27,001 nucleotides of DNA from CAZYHU01 sp964524475 (GCA_964524475.1 CAZGCO010000008.1:1-27001), one strand, 5' to 3'; numbered from the stretch's first letter, positions 7,195 through 17,083 are shown. Notes: generated by a model from the sequence alone, not told the origin. Numbers and translations: made by a program.

Positions 7195-8916
7195 TTATTG
7201 CATGAGTTTTTGTATCTCTGTCATGCGTGTTGATAATAGTATCCCATGTGACAAGAGTTGATCGTAATCAATATCTTTTATTTGACCTGACTCGTACATA
7301 CGGAGCTGTTGTGTATTTTTATCCAATTCTTGTTTTATAATTTTTTTTGCATAATCATACACTGACTGTTCCCATTTTTTTATTTGTTGTTCCATTGGGA
7401 ATAGTTCATTTTTCTGTATATATATGTTTTTATCGTATTCTGTAATTTCTGATATATATTGGTTGATTATCTCTTGTGGAATATACACATGCATCAATGC
7501 TATTATTTCAGAATATTGATCCTGATAAATAACCGAGAAACACACTATGTCTTTGATAAAAGTATTATTTATTTTTTCAGTATTGTCTGATATAGATACC
7601 GTATCTGGCAAAGTTTTCTGAACATAAGAACTGTATGGATTTTCTATTTTTACCGTATGATGTACTTTATAATACTCTAAAAAATCACCCATAAGATCGT
7701 CTACTGACCAGGAAAATCCCCGAGCAAAATATTCAACCTTGAGACGCCTTATCGTCAAAAGTGGAATAGATGCAATAACAGGAAAAACTATCTTTTTTAC
7801 TGCATTGGCATAATTGTTCACTGTCTCTGTTTTTTTGATACGTTCTAACAAGTATTCAAAGTATTCTTGTTTTTGTTCTATATATTGCGTGAATTTTTCT
7901 GGATTATTTTCAATAATCTCTGCAGGATCTTTTTCAGTATACTGAATAATATATACCGTTAATGATTTTGCAATACATAACGGCGCCAGTTTGTCAGTAG
8001 CCGCAATCCCTGCACGATCCTGATCAAACACAATTACTACGGTATCGGTAAGTCGTGACACCAGTTCAATATGTTCTGGTGTACATGCTGTTCCTGAAAT
8101 CCCTACTGTGTTTGTATATCCTGCCTGATGAAGCATAATCACATCCATATGTCCCTCTACTAAAATAGCGTATTTTTTTTCAATAATAGACTTTTTTGCT
8201 AAACCATAAGCAAAGAGTATTTTTGATTTGTGATAAATTTCTGTTTCAGGACTATTAATATATTTTCCTACTTTATCCGTACGTACATCTCCTGGGAGAA
8301 TTCTTCCTGAAAATGCCACATATCTATCCTGTCCATCTGCTGTAGGAAACATTATCCTATGTGAAAATCTATCAAATAACCCGCGTGTGCCTGTTATAGC
8401 AATACCACTAGCTACTATTTCATCCTGGGTATATTTCTTGTTTTTTAAAACTTGAATGATTTGATCATATCCAGGAGAATACCCTAACCGAAACCGTATC
8501 ATTGTTTCTTTGGTCATACCACGTTGCAATAGGTATTCTACTGCGACTGTGTTTTTTCTGAACCAGGCATGATAATATTGTGTTGCTATATCCATAATTT
8601 CATAGATACGACGGAGTCCACCCTGTTTATCATGAGTATGTTCCAACGGAACACCTGCTGTGTATGCCAGTTTTTCCAAAGCTTCACGAAATGAAATATT
8701 TTCAATTTTTTGAACAAAATCAAATATATCCCCACCGACATGACACCCAAAACAATAGAACATTTGTTTCGAAGGAGTAATATTAAAACTGGCTGTTTTT
8801 TCATCATGAAATGGACAGCGAGCCTTATAATTGCCTCCGTGGAGTTCTATTGGAATATAGCCACGAATGACCTCATCAATAGATAGTTTTTCTTTTATGA
8901 GTTCAGTAGTGTTCAT
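7195..8916 (-). CDS. dnaG: DNA primase
   Basis: This 573-aa protein makes RNA primers for replication. The N-terminal zinc-binding domain has C34, H37, C55 and C58 in the pattern CPFH...YCFGC. The RNA polymerase catalytic domain includes the RGMTKETMIRFRLGYSPG and HRIMFP segments. The Toprim part shows YAILVEGHMDVIML (catalytic Glu) and VVIVFDQDRAG (DxD metal site). The C-terminal part after about residue 400 is divergent and should hold the helicase-interaction domain. It sits between rpoC (30 nt) and rpoD (14 nt). The dnaG-rpoD pair is the core of the classical macromolecular synthesis operon; here rpsU is missing and rpoBC is upstream. Confidence 0.97.
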   Translation of the reverse strand: MNTTELIKEKLSIDEVIRGYIPIELHGGNYKARCPFHDEKTASFNITPSKQMFYCFGCHVGGDIFDFVQKIENISFREALEKLAYTAGVPLEHTHDKQGGLRRIYEIMDIATQYYHAWFRKNTVAVEYLLQRGMTKETMIRFRLGYSPGYDQIIQVLKNKKYTQDEIVASGIAITGTRGLFDRFSHRIMFPTADGQDRYVAFSGRILPGDVRTDKVGKYINSPETEIYHKSKILFAYGLAKKSIIEKKYAILVEGHMDVIMLHQAGYTNTVGISGTACTPEHIELVSRLTDTVVIVFDQDRAGIAATDKLAPLCIAKSLTVYIIQYTEKDPAEIIENNPEKFTQYIEQKQEYFEYLLERIKKTETVNNYANAVKKIVFPVIASIPLLTIRRLKVEYFARGFSWSVDDLMGDFLEYYKVHHTVKIENPYSSYVQKTLPDTVSISDNTEKINNTFIKDIVCFSVIYQDQYSEIIALMHVYIPQEIINQYISEITEYDKNIYIQKNELFPMEQQIKKWEQSVYDYAKKIIKQELDKNTQQLRMYESGQIKDIDYDQLLSHGILLSTRMTEIQKLMQ

Positions 8917-8946
8917 AGGAAAAATACGGACATAAACTAGAGCATA

Positions 8947-11900
8947 CTAATTATTTTCTGTTTCTGGTGTTTCTGTTGTACGAGTACTATCACCATAGTC
9001 TTCAAAATTTTCCATACCAGGAATAAAATTATTACTCATACCAGTACCTGCAGGAATCAAGTTTCCAAGGATTACATTTTCCATAATACCTCGCAATTCA
9101 TCCTGTTCTCCAATAAGAGCATTAGCAACCAATGAATTTGTCGTACGTTCGAATGATGCGGTAGTTAACCATGATTTTGCGGATAATGACACCTTTGAAA
9201 TACCATACAATACAACTGCACCCTCTGCTGGTAAACCACCCTCTGCAATAACACGATTATTTTCTGCAACCAAATAACTATTTTCTACCACCTGACCTGT
9301 AGTGAATTTTGTACTACCTATTTTTACAATCTTGCGACGTGAAAACATTTGGCGAACAATAATCTCAAGATGTTTACGAGAAACCCCTGCTCCTTGTAAT
9401 TCATAAATACGAGAAACTTCCTTGATAATATATTCTTGAGTTCCATCAAAACCTGCAATACTAAATAATTCTTGCAAATCTGCTGCACCATCTGTCATAA
9501 GAGTTCCTGATTTTACGAGAGTTCCTCTTTTTACAATCAGACTACGACGTGGGTCAACAATATAGGTTTTTGTTTTTGAACCTCCATCACCATTAACATG
9601 TTCCCCTGTGAGATGAATCACTTGTTGTTCGTCATCATTAAGAGTAATGTCAGTTACTTCTCCTGCATATTCTGCAATAACTGCAGGGATTTTTACTGCA
9701 CGTGCTTCGAAAATTTCTTGTACACGTGGTAGACCTGCAGTAATGTCTTCTCCCATAACTCCTCCGGAGTTAATCGTACGCATAGTCAACTGTGTTCCTG
9801 GTTCTCCGATCGCCTGTGCTGCAACAATTCCTACTGCTTCACCATATTTTACCAATGTATTTCGTCCCAAATCTAACCCGTAACACTGCTGACATAGTCC
9901 ATGAACTGTCTCACAGGTAAGTGGTGATCGAACAACAATACTTTCAATATGCATTTTTTCAATATTCTTTGCATCTTCTTTGGTAATCAAATGACCTTTT
10001 TTAAATATCACTTTTCCTGTCTCATCTTTTACTATTTCTGCAGTAATACGTCCAATAACACCTTTACTTACTGACTTGACCATACCATCAATGTTTTCCG
10101 CACGTACAACATAACCTTTTTTCGTACCACAATCTTCTTCAGTAATTACCACATCCTGTGCAACTACTACTAAACGACGAGTCAAATAACCCGCTGTTGC
10201 CGTGTTGAGTGCAGTATCGGCAAGACCTTTTCGTGATCCGTGATTAGTAATGAAATATTCAATAGGAGACAATCCTTCTTTGTAAGAAGAAAGTACAGGG
10301 AAATCAACAGGTCGCCCCGAAGTGTTAACAATAATACCCTTCATACCTGACAACTGTGCTAACTGTGAAATGTTTCCACGAGCTTTTGATACAATCATGT
10401 CGTGCACTGATTCTGATTTATGCACATTTTTTTCTACTGCTTTTTCGATTTGACGTGTAATGTTTTCCCAAATTTCAATAACCTTACTGTATCGTTCATC
10501 TTCTGAAATTAAACCTTCATTGTATTGTTCTTCAACATGATTTTGTCGTTCAATTCCTGATTTTACGATTTCTGGTTTTTCTGCTGGTACTAATGCATCA
10601 CTCATACCAATAGTTGTTCCTGAGATAGTCGCATATTTTTGTCCAAACAATTTAATACGATCCAGATATTCTGGTGTTCCATCAATACCTAATGTATTAA
10701 TAAGTTGATCAATAATATCAGAAAGTTCTTTTTTCTTGATATCCATATTCATGAATGGAACAGTATCAGGCAAGATTTCATGATTAAACATAATACGCCC
10801 AACTGTTGTTTCAAATGGTTTTCCATCAAAAGATGTATATCGAGCAGAATTATCACCTACAATAAAAACCTTTGCGTGAATACCGATAATACCGTATTCA
10901 TATGCACTGATAGCATCATATGGTGAAGAAAAATATTTACCATGACCATGACCGTCTTCGACAGTTTTTGTAACCCAATAACATCCCACTAATATATCCT
11001 GTCCAGGCATAGTAATAGGATCCCCTGATTGTGGTTTCAAGAGATTTTTGTTTGCTGCCATTAATTCATGTGCTTCTTGTTGTGCCTGTTCTCCCAATGG
11101 TACGTGTACCGCCATTTGATCCCCATCGAAATCGGCGTTGAATGCTGTACATACCATTGGATGGATTTGTATAGCTTTACCTTCGATCAATACTGGATGA
11201 AACGCTTGAATAGACAGACGGTGCAATGTTGGCGCACGATTCAATAGCACATATTTACCCATAATAACCTGTTCCAAGATACCCCATACTTCTGGACCAG
11301 CTTCTTCGATTATTTTTCCTGCTCCACGAATATTAAACGCCATTTCACGTTTTAATATTTCTGAAATAACAAATGGACGGAATAATTCGAGTGCCATGTA
11401 TTTTGGTAACCCGCATTGATTTAATTTCAAGGTTGGTCCTACCACAATTACCGAACGCCCTGAATAATCTACTCGTTTTCCGAGGAGATTTTGACGGAAT
11501 ATTCCTTGTTTCCCTTTCAAGTTATCTGACAATGATTTTAATTGTCGGCGTTGTGCCTGACTCATTGCCACTGATCCACTATGTTTACGAATAGTGTTAT
11601 CTACCAATGAATCTACTGCTTCTTGTAAGATACGTTTTTCGTTACGGAGAATAACCTCTGGTGCCCCAATTTCTTTCAATTTTTTCAAACGATTATTACG
11701 GTTGATTACACGACGATACAAATCATTTACATCTGATGTAGCATGACGTCCACCTTCAAGTGCCACCATAGGTCGTAATGCTGGTGGGATTACTGGAATC
11801 ACAGTCAAAAACATCCATTCAGGACGTTGCCCAGAAACCAAGAGTGATTTTACCAACTGTAATCGTTTTTCCAATTTTTCACGGAGTGGTCCTGTACTAG

Positions 11901-12633
11901 ATTTTTCTAAACTCTTTTCAATTGTTGCTGCGAGTTCGGTCAAGTTAATACGAGTAAAGATCTCATAAACTGCTTCTGCTCCGATACCTGCATCAAACAA
12001 TGTTGAATAACGTACAGAAAACTTGTGATACTCTGCTTCTGAAAGGATTTTATTAGGAACAATTTCAAGAATTTCTTTCTTTGTAGTTGTGAATAATTCT
12101 TTTAATTTTTCTTTATCAGCATCCGTCGTTAATGTTTTTGATTTTTGTTTGTATTCATTATCCAATTCACGAGTAATACGTGCTCGTTCTTCTTCATATA
12201 CATCAGTAATAATATATCCTCCGAAATAAATAACTTTTTCAAGAGATGTAATAGGAATATCCAAAAGAAGACTCATACGTGATGGAATACCACGGAGAAG
12301 CCAAATATGTGCAACAGGACTTGCGAGTTCAATATGTCCCATACGTTCACGACGAACGATTGCTTTAGTTACCTCTACTCCACATTTTTCACAGATAATA
12401 CCCGCGTAACGTATACGTTTATATTTCCCACAGTAACATTCATAATCTTTATCTGGTCCAAATACACGCTCATCAAACAACCCACCACGTTCAGAACGTC
12501 CGGTACGATAATTGATGGTTTCTGGTTTCAGGATTTCTCCGTATGACCAATCACGAATACGATCAGGTGATGCGAGTCGTAAACTCATAGTATCTGTCTG
12601 ATGTGATGATATTTTTTGTTGATTTTGTTTCAT
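8947..12633 (-). CDS. rpoC: RNA polymerase beta' subunit
   Basis: This is the full-length 1228-aa beta' subunit. The N-terminal zinc site is C66, C68, C81, C84 (CYCGKYKRIRYAGIICEKC). The universal catalytic motif NADFDGD lies at 499-505 and holds the three Mg-binding Asp residues. The second zinc site uses C835 (EEDCGTKKGY) and C907, C914, C917 (CETVHGLCQQC). The trigger-loop/bridge area includes GEPGTQLTMRTINSGGV. It is shorter than E. coli RpoC (1407 aa), consistent with absence of lineage-specific insertions. It starts 23 nt after rpoB, without a visible Shine-Dalgarno. The stop is TAG. Confidence 0.98.
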   Translation of the reverse strand: MKQNQQKISSHQTDTMSLRLASPDRIRDWSYGEILKPETINYRTGRSERGGLFDERVFGPDKDYECYCGKYKRIRYAGIICEKCGVEVTKAIVRRERMGHIELASPVAHIWLLRGIPSRMSLLLDIPITSLEKVIYFGGYIITDVYEEERARITRELDNEYKQKSKTLTTDADKEKLKELFTTTKKEILEIVPNKILSEAEYHKFSVRYSTLFDAGIGAEAVYEIFTRINLTELAATIEKSLEKSSTGPLREKLEKRLQLVKSLLVSGQRPEWMFLTVIPVIPPALRPMVALEGGRHATSDVNDLYRRVINRNNRLKKLKEIGAPEVILRNEKRILQEAVDSLVDNTIRKHSGSVAMSQAQRRQLKSLSDNLKGKQGIFRQNLLGKRVDYSGRSVIVVGPTLKLNQCGLPKYMALELFRPFVISEILKREMAFNIRGAGKIIEEAGPEVWGILEQVIMGKYVLLNRAPTLHRLSIQAFHPVLIEGKAIQIHPMVCTAFNADFDGDQMAVHVPLGEQAQQEAHELMAANKNLLKPQSGDPITMPGQDILVGCYWVTKTVEDGHGHGKYFSSPYDAISAYEYGIIGIHAKVFIVGDNSARYTSFDGKPFETTVGRIMFNHEILPDTVPFMNMDIKKKELSDIIDQLINTLGIDGTPEYLDRIKLFGQKYATISGTTIGMSDALVPAEKPEIVKSGIERQNHVEEQYNEGLISEDERYSKVIEIWENITRQIEKAVEKNVHKSESVHDMIVSKARGNISQLAQLSGMKGIIVNTSGRPVDFPVLSSYKEGLSPIEYFITNHGSRKGLADTALNTATAGYLTRRLVVVAQDVVITEEDCGTKKGYVVRAENIDGMVKSVSKGVIGRITAEIVKDETGKVIFKKGHLITKEDAKNIEKMHIESIVVRSPLTCETVHGLCQQCYGLDLGRNTLVKYGEAVGIVAAQAIGEPGTQLTMRTINSGGVMGEDITAGLPRVQEIFEARAVKIPAVIAEYAGEVTDITLNDDEQQVIHLTGEHVNGDGGSKTKTYIVDPRRSLIVKRGTLVKSGTLMTDGAADLQELFSIAGFDGTQEYIIKEVSRIYELQGAGVSRKHLEIIVRQMFSRRKIVKIGSTKFTTGQVVENSYLVAENNRVIAEGGLPAEGAVVLYGISKVSLSAKSWLTTASFERTTNSLVANALIGEQDELRGIMENVILGNLIPAGTGMSNNFIPGMENFEDYGDSTRTTETPETENN

Positions 12634-12656
12634 AAATAATGATAGGAAAAAATTAA

Positions 12657-15600
12657 TTATTCATGGTCATCATCTGAGATATCCAACCCCAGTTCCAAGG
12701 TGCTCGGATCTATTTTTCGACCTTGTATTTCTGTATATTCACGGTGTGCTCCTTCGAGTTTTACATCGAGTGCAAGTCCTCGCAAATATGAAAGCATTAC
12801 CTTGAACGCTGCAGGAGCTCCTGGTTCAGCGATTTTTTGTCCCTTGATAATTGCGTCGAACGCTTGAGATCGTCCGGTAATATCATCTGATTTTATCGTA
12901 AGCATTTCACGGAGTGTGTGTGCTGCACCGTAACCTTCGAGTGCCCAAACTTCCATTTCTCCAAAACGCTGTCCTCCTGATTGTGATTTTCCTCCGAGTG
13001 GTTGTTGAGTAATCAAACTGTATGGACCAACAGAACGTGCATGCATTTTGTCGTCTACCATGTGGTTGAGTTTCAAAATATACATGTACCCTACCGCTAC
13101 ATCCTGATGATATGCATCTCCTGTTCGTCCGTCATATAAGGTAACTTTTCCAGTATCTTTAAATCCTGCTTGTTCCAGTTCCAATGCGATTTCTTCTGCA
13201 GTTGCCCCACCAAATGGTGGTACTACTGCTTGATATCCCAAGGTTCCCGCAGCTAACCCGAGGTGCATTTCCAAAATTTGTCCCAGGTTCATACGTGATG
13301 AAACTCCCATAGAGGTCAATACCATATCTACAGGTTGTCCATTTGCCATATATGGCATGTCTTCTTCTGGTAATACAGTTGAAATAACTCCTTTGTTTCC
13401 GTGACGTCCAGCAAGTTTATCTCCTACTTGAACATTACGTGTTTGTGCTACCTCGATATAAATTTTCTTTAATACTCCTGATTCTAATTCATGACCATTT
13501 TCACGTGAGAATACACGCACACCTACAACACGGCCTTTTACTCCGTGTTCGATACGCATTGATGTATCTTTTACATCACGAACTTTTTCTCCGAAAATCG
13601 AACGCAAAAGTCGTTCTTCAGGAGTAAGTTCTATTTCTCCTTTTGGTGTAATTTTTCCAACAAGAATATCTCCTTCGCGAACTTCTGCTCCCACACGAAC
13701 AATACCTGTTTCATCCAAGTCTTTTAATCGAACTTCTCCTACGTTTGGAATATCACAAGTTGTTTGTTCTTCACCCAGTTTTGTATCACGAACAACACAT
13801 TCGTATTCATCGATATGAATACTAGAAAAGATACTATTTTTTACTAAACGTTCAGAAATAATAATCGCGTCTTCATAGTTAGCTCCATTTAAACAAAGGA
13901 ATGCTACTAATACGTTTTGTCCGATAGCCAACTGTCCGCCGTCTGTTGTTGCTGCATCAGCAATAACATCTCCGGTAGTTACTTTGTCTCCTACAGAAAC
14001 AATAGGTCGTTGATGATAAATAGTACTCTGGTTTGTTCGCCCAAAGTTTACTAATGGGTATGATTTTATTTTTCCTTTTCCATCTTTGATATCAATTTTT
14101 TTACCATCTACTGCAACAACGGTTCCATCAATGTCTGTGGTAACCATACGTCCAGTATCTCGAGCAGCAGCATGTTCAATACCAGTCGCCACTAATGGTG
14201 CCATAGGAACAACACAAGGAATAGCCTGCTTCTGCATGTTCGCACCCATGAGTGTTCGTTTTGCATCGTCATGTTCAAGAAAAGGAATCAATGACGCAGC
14301 GACAGAAAAAGCCTGGTTACTAGCAACATCAATAAAATTCACATCATTTTTTGATGCAAAACCAGGTGAAGTTTTAATACGTGCAGCGACAATGTCAGTC
14401 ATGATATTTCCATTTTTATCAAGTGGAACCGCAGCATGGGTAATTGTATATCGTTCTTCATCAGTCGCGTTCAAATACACGATTTCATTCGTGATTTTTC
14501 CTTTTGATACCTTTACGTATGGTGTTTCAATCATTCCGAAATCATTGATACGTGCATAGAGCGCCATCTGAAGCACGAGACCAATGTTTGGACCTTCTGG
14601 TGTATGGATAGGACAAATACGCCCATAATGAGACGTATGGAGGTCACGTACTTCGAACCCTGCTCGTTCACGGGTTAATCCCCCAGGACCCATAGCGGTC
14701 AAACGACGCATGTGTTCCAATTCTCCAAGAATATTAATCTGATCTCCGAACTGTGATAACTGACTCTGTGAAAAGAATTCCTTGATACGTGCTTGTAGTG
14801 GTCGTTGGTTTACGATTTGGATAGGTAATGTTGTTTCTGATTCGATAGTCGACATTTTGTCCTGAACATTTCGTTTCAACTGTGCCATACCTTTACGGAT
14901 TTTCATTTCGATTTGTTCACCTACGAAACGCACACGACGCCACCCCAAATGATCAATATCATCTGGTTTTGCTTTTGGATCCATATTTAGTTCAGCAATT
15001 TTTTCAATAATCGTTACGAGATCATCTGCAGTAATAACAGATACGGCAAGATCTTTTTCTGTCATTCCTTTATTAAAACGTTTATTGAAATGATATCGTC
15101 CTACCGTAGAAATATTGTATCGATCTGATGCAATAATAGAGTCAAAAAATTCACGAGCATTTTCAGTAGATGCTACCTCGCCATCACGGAGTTTACGATA
15201 AATTTCTGAATAAGCTTCGTCAGTATTAGTTGCAGGGTCTTTTGAGAGTGATGTCTTGATATATTCTAAAGCAGCCTCGTTTTTAAAGGCTTTTAAAATT
15301 TGTTCATTAGTTTCAAGTCCTAATACACGCAATAAACTGGTCACAGCAAATTTACGTTTCTTGTCGATACGTACATATAACACATTATCATGTTCTGATT
15401 CTATTTCTATCCATGCACCACGTTCAGGAATGATTTTTGCACCAAAGAAATGCCCTTTGCGTGTTTGTCGATCATTAAAAGAAACTCCGAAAGTACGAAT
15501 AAGCTGTGGTACTACTACACGTTCAACACCATTAATCACGAATGTCCCGTATGATGTCATGAGTGGTAAATCAGTCAAAAATATTTCTTGTTCTTTTTCT

Positions 15601-15935
15601 GAGCCAATAGTTTTGTTTTTTAAAACGATTTCTGCCTTTACTTGTCCTTCATAAGTAATTTTATTATCCTTTGCATAGGTAACATCATAGTCTGGGTATA
15701 CCAAACTAATGTTTTTTATACGCAATTCGAATTTTTTCTCTGAATAATCTGTAATCGGCGAAAACTCCTTGATAATACGAGCAAGCTCGTTTTTCAAGAA
15801 TAAATCATATGAAATAATTTGGTTTTCTACCAAGTTTGGCACGGGCGCCAGGGGGGTGTTGTACTTTGAAAAGAATTTCTGAGTACGCATACCTACACCC
15901 TGATAGGGTGACAGGTTTGTATTGTTTTTTTGCAT
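12657..15935 (-). CDS. rpoB: RNA polymerase beta subunit
   Basis: The protein is about 1092 aa. Motifs seen include the rifampicin-pocket region SQLSQFGDQINILGELEH, then GPGGLTRERAGFEVRDLH, HYGRICPIHTPEGPNIGL, KRTLMGANMQKQAIP, GKITPKGE, and the C-terminal GGKSQSGGQRFGEMEVWALE. An ATG 17 codons upstream (15986) is possible, but the start at 15935 gives MQKNNTNLSPYQ and fits the family better; 15890 is a third option. It is the first gene of the minus-strand train; the ribosomal protein genes rplJ and rplL, often just upstream, are absent. In the rifampicin region, positions equivalent to E. coli M515, S522 and S531 are Gly, Gly and Thr, while D516 and H526 are kept. Confidence 0.97.
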   Translation of the reverse strand: MQKNNTNLSPYQGVGMRTQKFFSKYNTPLAPVPNLVENQIISYDLFLKNELARIIKEFSPITDYSEKKFELRIKNISLVYPDYDVTYAKDNKITYEGQVKAEIVLKNKTIGSEKEQEIFLTDLPLMTSYGTFVINGVERVVVPQLIRTFGVSFNDRQTRKGHFFGAKIIPERGAWIEIESEHDNVLYVRIDKKRKFAVTSLLRVLGLETNEQILKAFKNEAALEYIKTSLSKDPATNTDEAYSEIYRKLRDGEVASTENAREFFDSIIASDRYNISTVGRYHFNKRFNKGMTEKDLAVSVITADDLVTIIEKIAELNMDPKAKPDDIDHLGWRRVRFVGEQIEMKIRKGMAQLKRNVQDKMSTIESETTLPIQIVNQRPLQARIKEFFSQSQLSQFGDQINILGELEHMRRLTAMGPGGLTRERAGFEVRDLHTSHYGRICPIHTPEGPNIGLVLQMALYARINDFGMIETPYVKVSKGKITNEIVYLNATDEERYTITHAAVPLDKNGNIMTDIVAARIKTSPGFASKNDVNFIDVASNQAFSVAASLIPFLEHDDAKRTLMGANMQKQAIPCVVPMAPLVATGIEHAAARDTGRMVTTDIDGTVVAVDGKKIDIKDGKGKIKSYPLVNFGRTNQSTIYHQRPIVSVGDKVTTGDVIADAATTDGGQLAIGQNVLVAFLCLNGANYEDAIIISERLVKNSIFSSIHIDEYECVVRDTKLGEEQTTCDIPNVGEVRLKDLDETGIVRVGAEVREGDILVGKITPKGEIELTPEERLLRSIFGEKVRDVKDTSMRIEHGVKGRVVGVRVFSRENGHELESGVLKKIYIEVAQTRNVQVGDKLAGRHGNKGVISTVLPEEDMPYMANGQPVDMVLTSMGVSSRMNLGQILEMHLGLAAGTLGYQAVVPPFGGATAEEIALELEQAGFKDTGKVTLYDGRTGDAYHQDVAVGYMYILKLNHMVDDKMHARSVGPYSLITQQPLGGKSQSGGQRFGEMEVWALEGYGAAHTLREMLTIKSDDITGRSQAFDAIIKGQKIAEPGAPAAFKVMLSYLRGLALDVKLEGAHREYTEIQGRKIDPSTLELGLDISDDDHE

Positions 15936-15946
15936 AACAACGAAAT

Positions 15947-15962
15947 AACCGTTATGACGGTT
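15947..15962 (-). other. Small hairpin in the rpoB leader
   Basis: AACCGT-CATA-ACGGTT is a 6-bp perfect hairpin, 11 nt upstream of the preferred rpoB start. It lies within the predicted leader of about 120 nt, much longer than the leaders predicted for other genes here. It may affect rpoB translation, but there is no direct evidence. Confidence 0.3.
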
Positions 15963-16061
15963 TATATTAAGAGACCCTCTCGACAAATACAGCTGATAAT
16001 AAACTAACCTGAATAAGTGGTTTTGCCAGCCTTCCGTGACATTTCGTTTCTGTTATGACCT

Positions 16062-16089
16062 ATACTAATCATTTCCAGAATAAAGTCAA
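16062..16089 (-). promoter_or_regulatory. Candidate promoter of the rpoB operon
   Basis: On the minus strand, TTGACT (-35) is followed after 16 nt by TAGTAT (-10). Transcription would start near 16055, after the terminator of the upstream transketolase gene. The resulting leader to ATG 15935 is about 120 nt. Between 15990 and 16100 I see no other gene. Confidence 0.5.
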
Positions 16090-16099
16090 GGAAATACAC

Positions 16100-16124
16100 A
16101 AAAACCTCTCATATAAGAGAAGTT
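16100..16124 (-). terminator. Terminator after the transketolase N-half gene
   Basis: Read on the minus strand, AACTTCTC-TTATAT-GAGAGGTT has one mismatch and is followed by a run of T. It lies 29 nt after the stop codon at 16153. Confidence 0.65.
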
Positions 16125-16152
16125 GAAGAATAATAATGAATCAAATGGTATT

Positions 16153-17013
16153 TTATTGCAAATGTCCCCCCTGAATTTTACCTGCAAGGGTACGCAGTTC
16201 GGTGAGCCATTTTTTTTCTTGCTCAGCATTTGGTGGTATCCCGTGCCAATGATAATCGTATTCTATTTCCTTTATCCCCTTGCCAGCTATAGTATGGGCA
16301 ATAATAACAGTAGGTTTTTCAGTAATTGTTTTTGCTGTTTCCAATGAATTAATAATCTCTGGGAAATTATGTCCATTAATTTCTATGACATGCCAATTAA
16401 AAGCACGCCATTTATCAGGCAATGGTTCCAGTGGCATCACTGTTTCAGTATTACCATCTATCTGAATATTATTACGATCAATAATAACCGTCAAACCATA
16501 GAGCCGTTCACGCCCTGCAAGCATTATTGCCTCCCAGTTTTGCCCCTCGTCCAATTCACCATCCCCTAATAAACAATACACATGTGATGATTTTTTATCC
16601 ATTCGCAATCCCATTGCCATACCAACAGCCTGTGAAAGTCCTGAACCCAATGGTCCTGAAGATGTTTCAAGTATTGGCAAATACTCACGGTGCGGATGAC
16701 CCTGTAATCGTGTGCCAAATTTTCGTAACGTATGGAGTTCAGACACGGGAATATACCCTGCATGAGCAAGTGTTGCGTATAATACAGGACAGATATGTCC
16801 ATTAGATAACACCAACCGATCACGTTCATCCCATGTTGGGTTTTTTGGATCATGTTTCAACGTATGAAAATACAATGCCGTGAAAATATCCGCCATATCA
16901 AGTGGTCCTGCGGTATGTCCCGACCCTGCATCGGTAAGCATATCAATAATCGACATACGAATATCATTTGCGGTCATTTCAAGAAATTTTATTTGTTCAT
17001 CAGTCAGATTCAT
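16153..17013 (-). CDS. Transketolase, N-terminal (TPP-binding) subunit
   Basis: The 286-aa protein covers only the thiamine diphosphate pyrophosphate-binding half of transketolase. Conserved parts are the SGHTAGPLDMADI region (31-43), NGHICPVLYATLA, the GSLGQGLS-like segment GPLGSGLSQAVGMA (120-133), and the metal/TPP motif GDGELDEGQ (150-158) with N181/N182. Transketolase moves two-carbon units between sugar phosphates in the non-oxidative pentose phosphate pathway. Split transketolases with separate N and C subunits are common in archaea and some bacteria and are usually adjacent, but no C-half occurs in this window. The ATG is preceded by an extended -10 box ending 6 nt upstream, so the mRNA is probably leaderless. 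It is a separate unit downstream of the RPE-like gene, with a terminator between them. Confidence 0.93.
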   Translation of the reverse strand: MNLTDEQIKFLEMTANDIRMSIIDMLTDAGSGHTAGPLDMADIFTALYFHTLKHDPKNPTWDERDRLVLSNGHICPVLYATLAHAGYIPVSELHTLRKFGTRLQGHPHREYLPILETSSGPLGSGLSQAVGMAMGLRMDKKSSHVYCLLGDGELDEGQNWEAIMLAGRERLYGLTVIIDRNNIQIDGNTETVMPLEPLPDKWRAFNWHVIEINGHNFPEIINSLETAKTITEKPTVIIAHTIAGKGIKEIEYDYHWHGIPPNAEQEKKWLTELRTLAGKIQGGHLQ

Positions 17014-17019
17014 GAATAC

Positions 17020-17028
17020 AGTATATCA
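17020..17028 (-). promoter_or_regulatory. Extended -10 element abutting the transketolase start
   Basis: On the minus strand, TGA-TATACT is followed by GTATTC and then ATG. With the normal -10 to +1 distance of 6-7 nt, transcription would start at or next to the A of the ATG, giving a leaderless message. Confidence 0.7.
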
Positions 17029-17050
17029 TAGGATATATAAATGAGAAATT

Positions 17051-17083
17051 AAAAAAGCCATTCATTTCATGAACAGCTTTTTT
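17051..17083 (-). terminator. Terminator after the RPE-like gene
   Basis: AAAAAAGC-TGTTCAT pairs with ATGAATGG-CTTTTTT around GAA on the minus strand, with minor mismatches and a U-run. Its 5' arm overlaps the TAA stop at 17082-17084. Confidence 0.75.

Larger units (their letters stand above)
3911..15935 (-). other. Six-gene train rpoB-rpoC-dnaG-rpoD-GT2-thioredoxin-like, probably one operon
   Basis: All six genes lie on the minus strand with gaps of 23, 30, 14, 3 and 6 nt. No terminator-like hairpin lies in any of these gaps. A promoter candidate precedes rpoB (16062-16089), and a 25-bp terminator hairpin closes the unit (3843-3905). Co-transcription is inferred from spacing. Internal promoters inside the coding sequences cannot be excluded. 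Confidence 0.75.

Noticed and set aside
6915..7205. Plus-strand open frame for a very hydrophobic 96-aa protein
   Set aside because: It is the antisense reading of the lysine-tetrad tract of rpoD (AAA/AAG read as TTT/CTT), with no promoter of its own.
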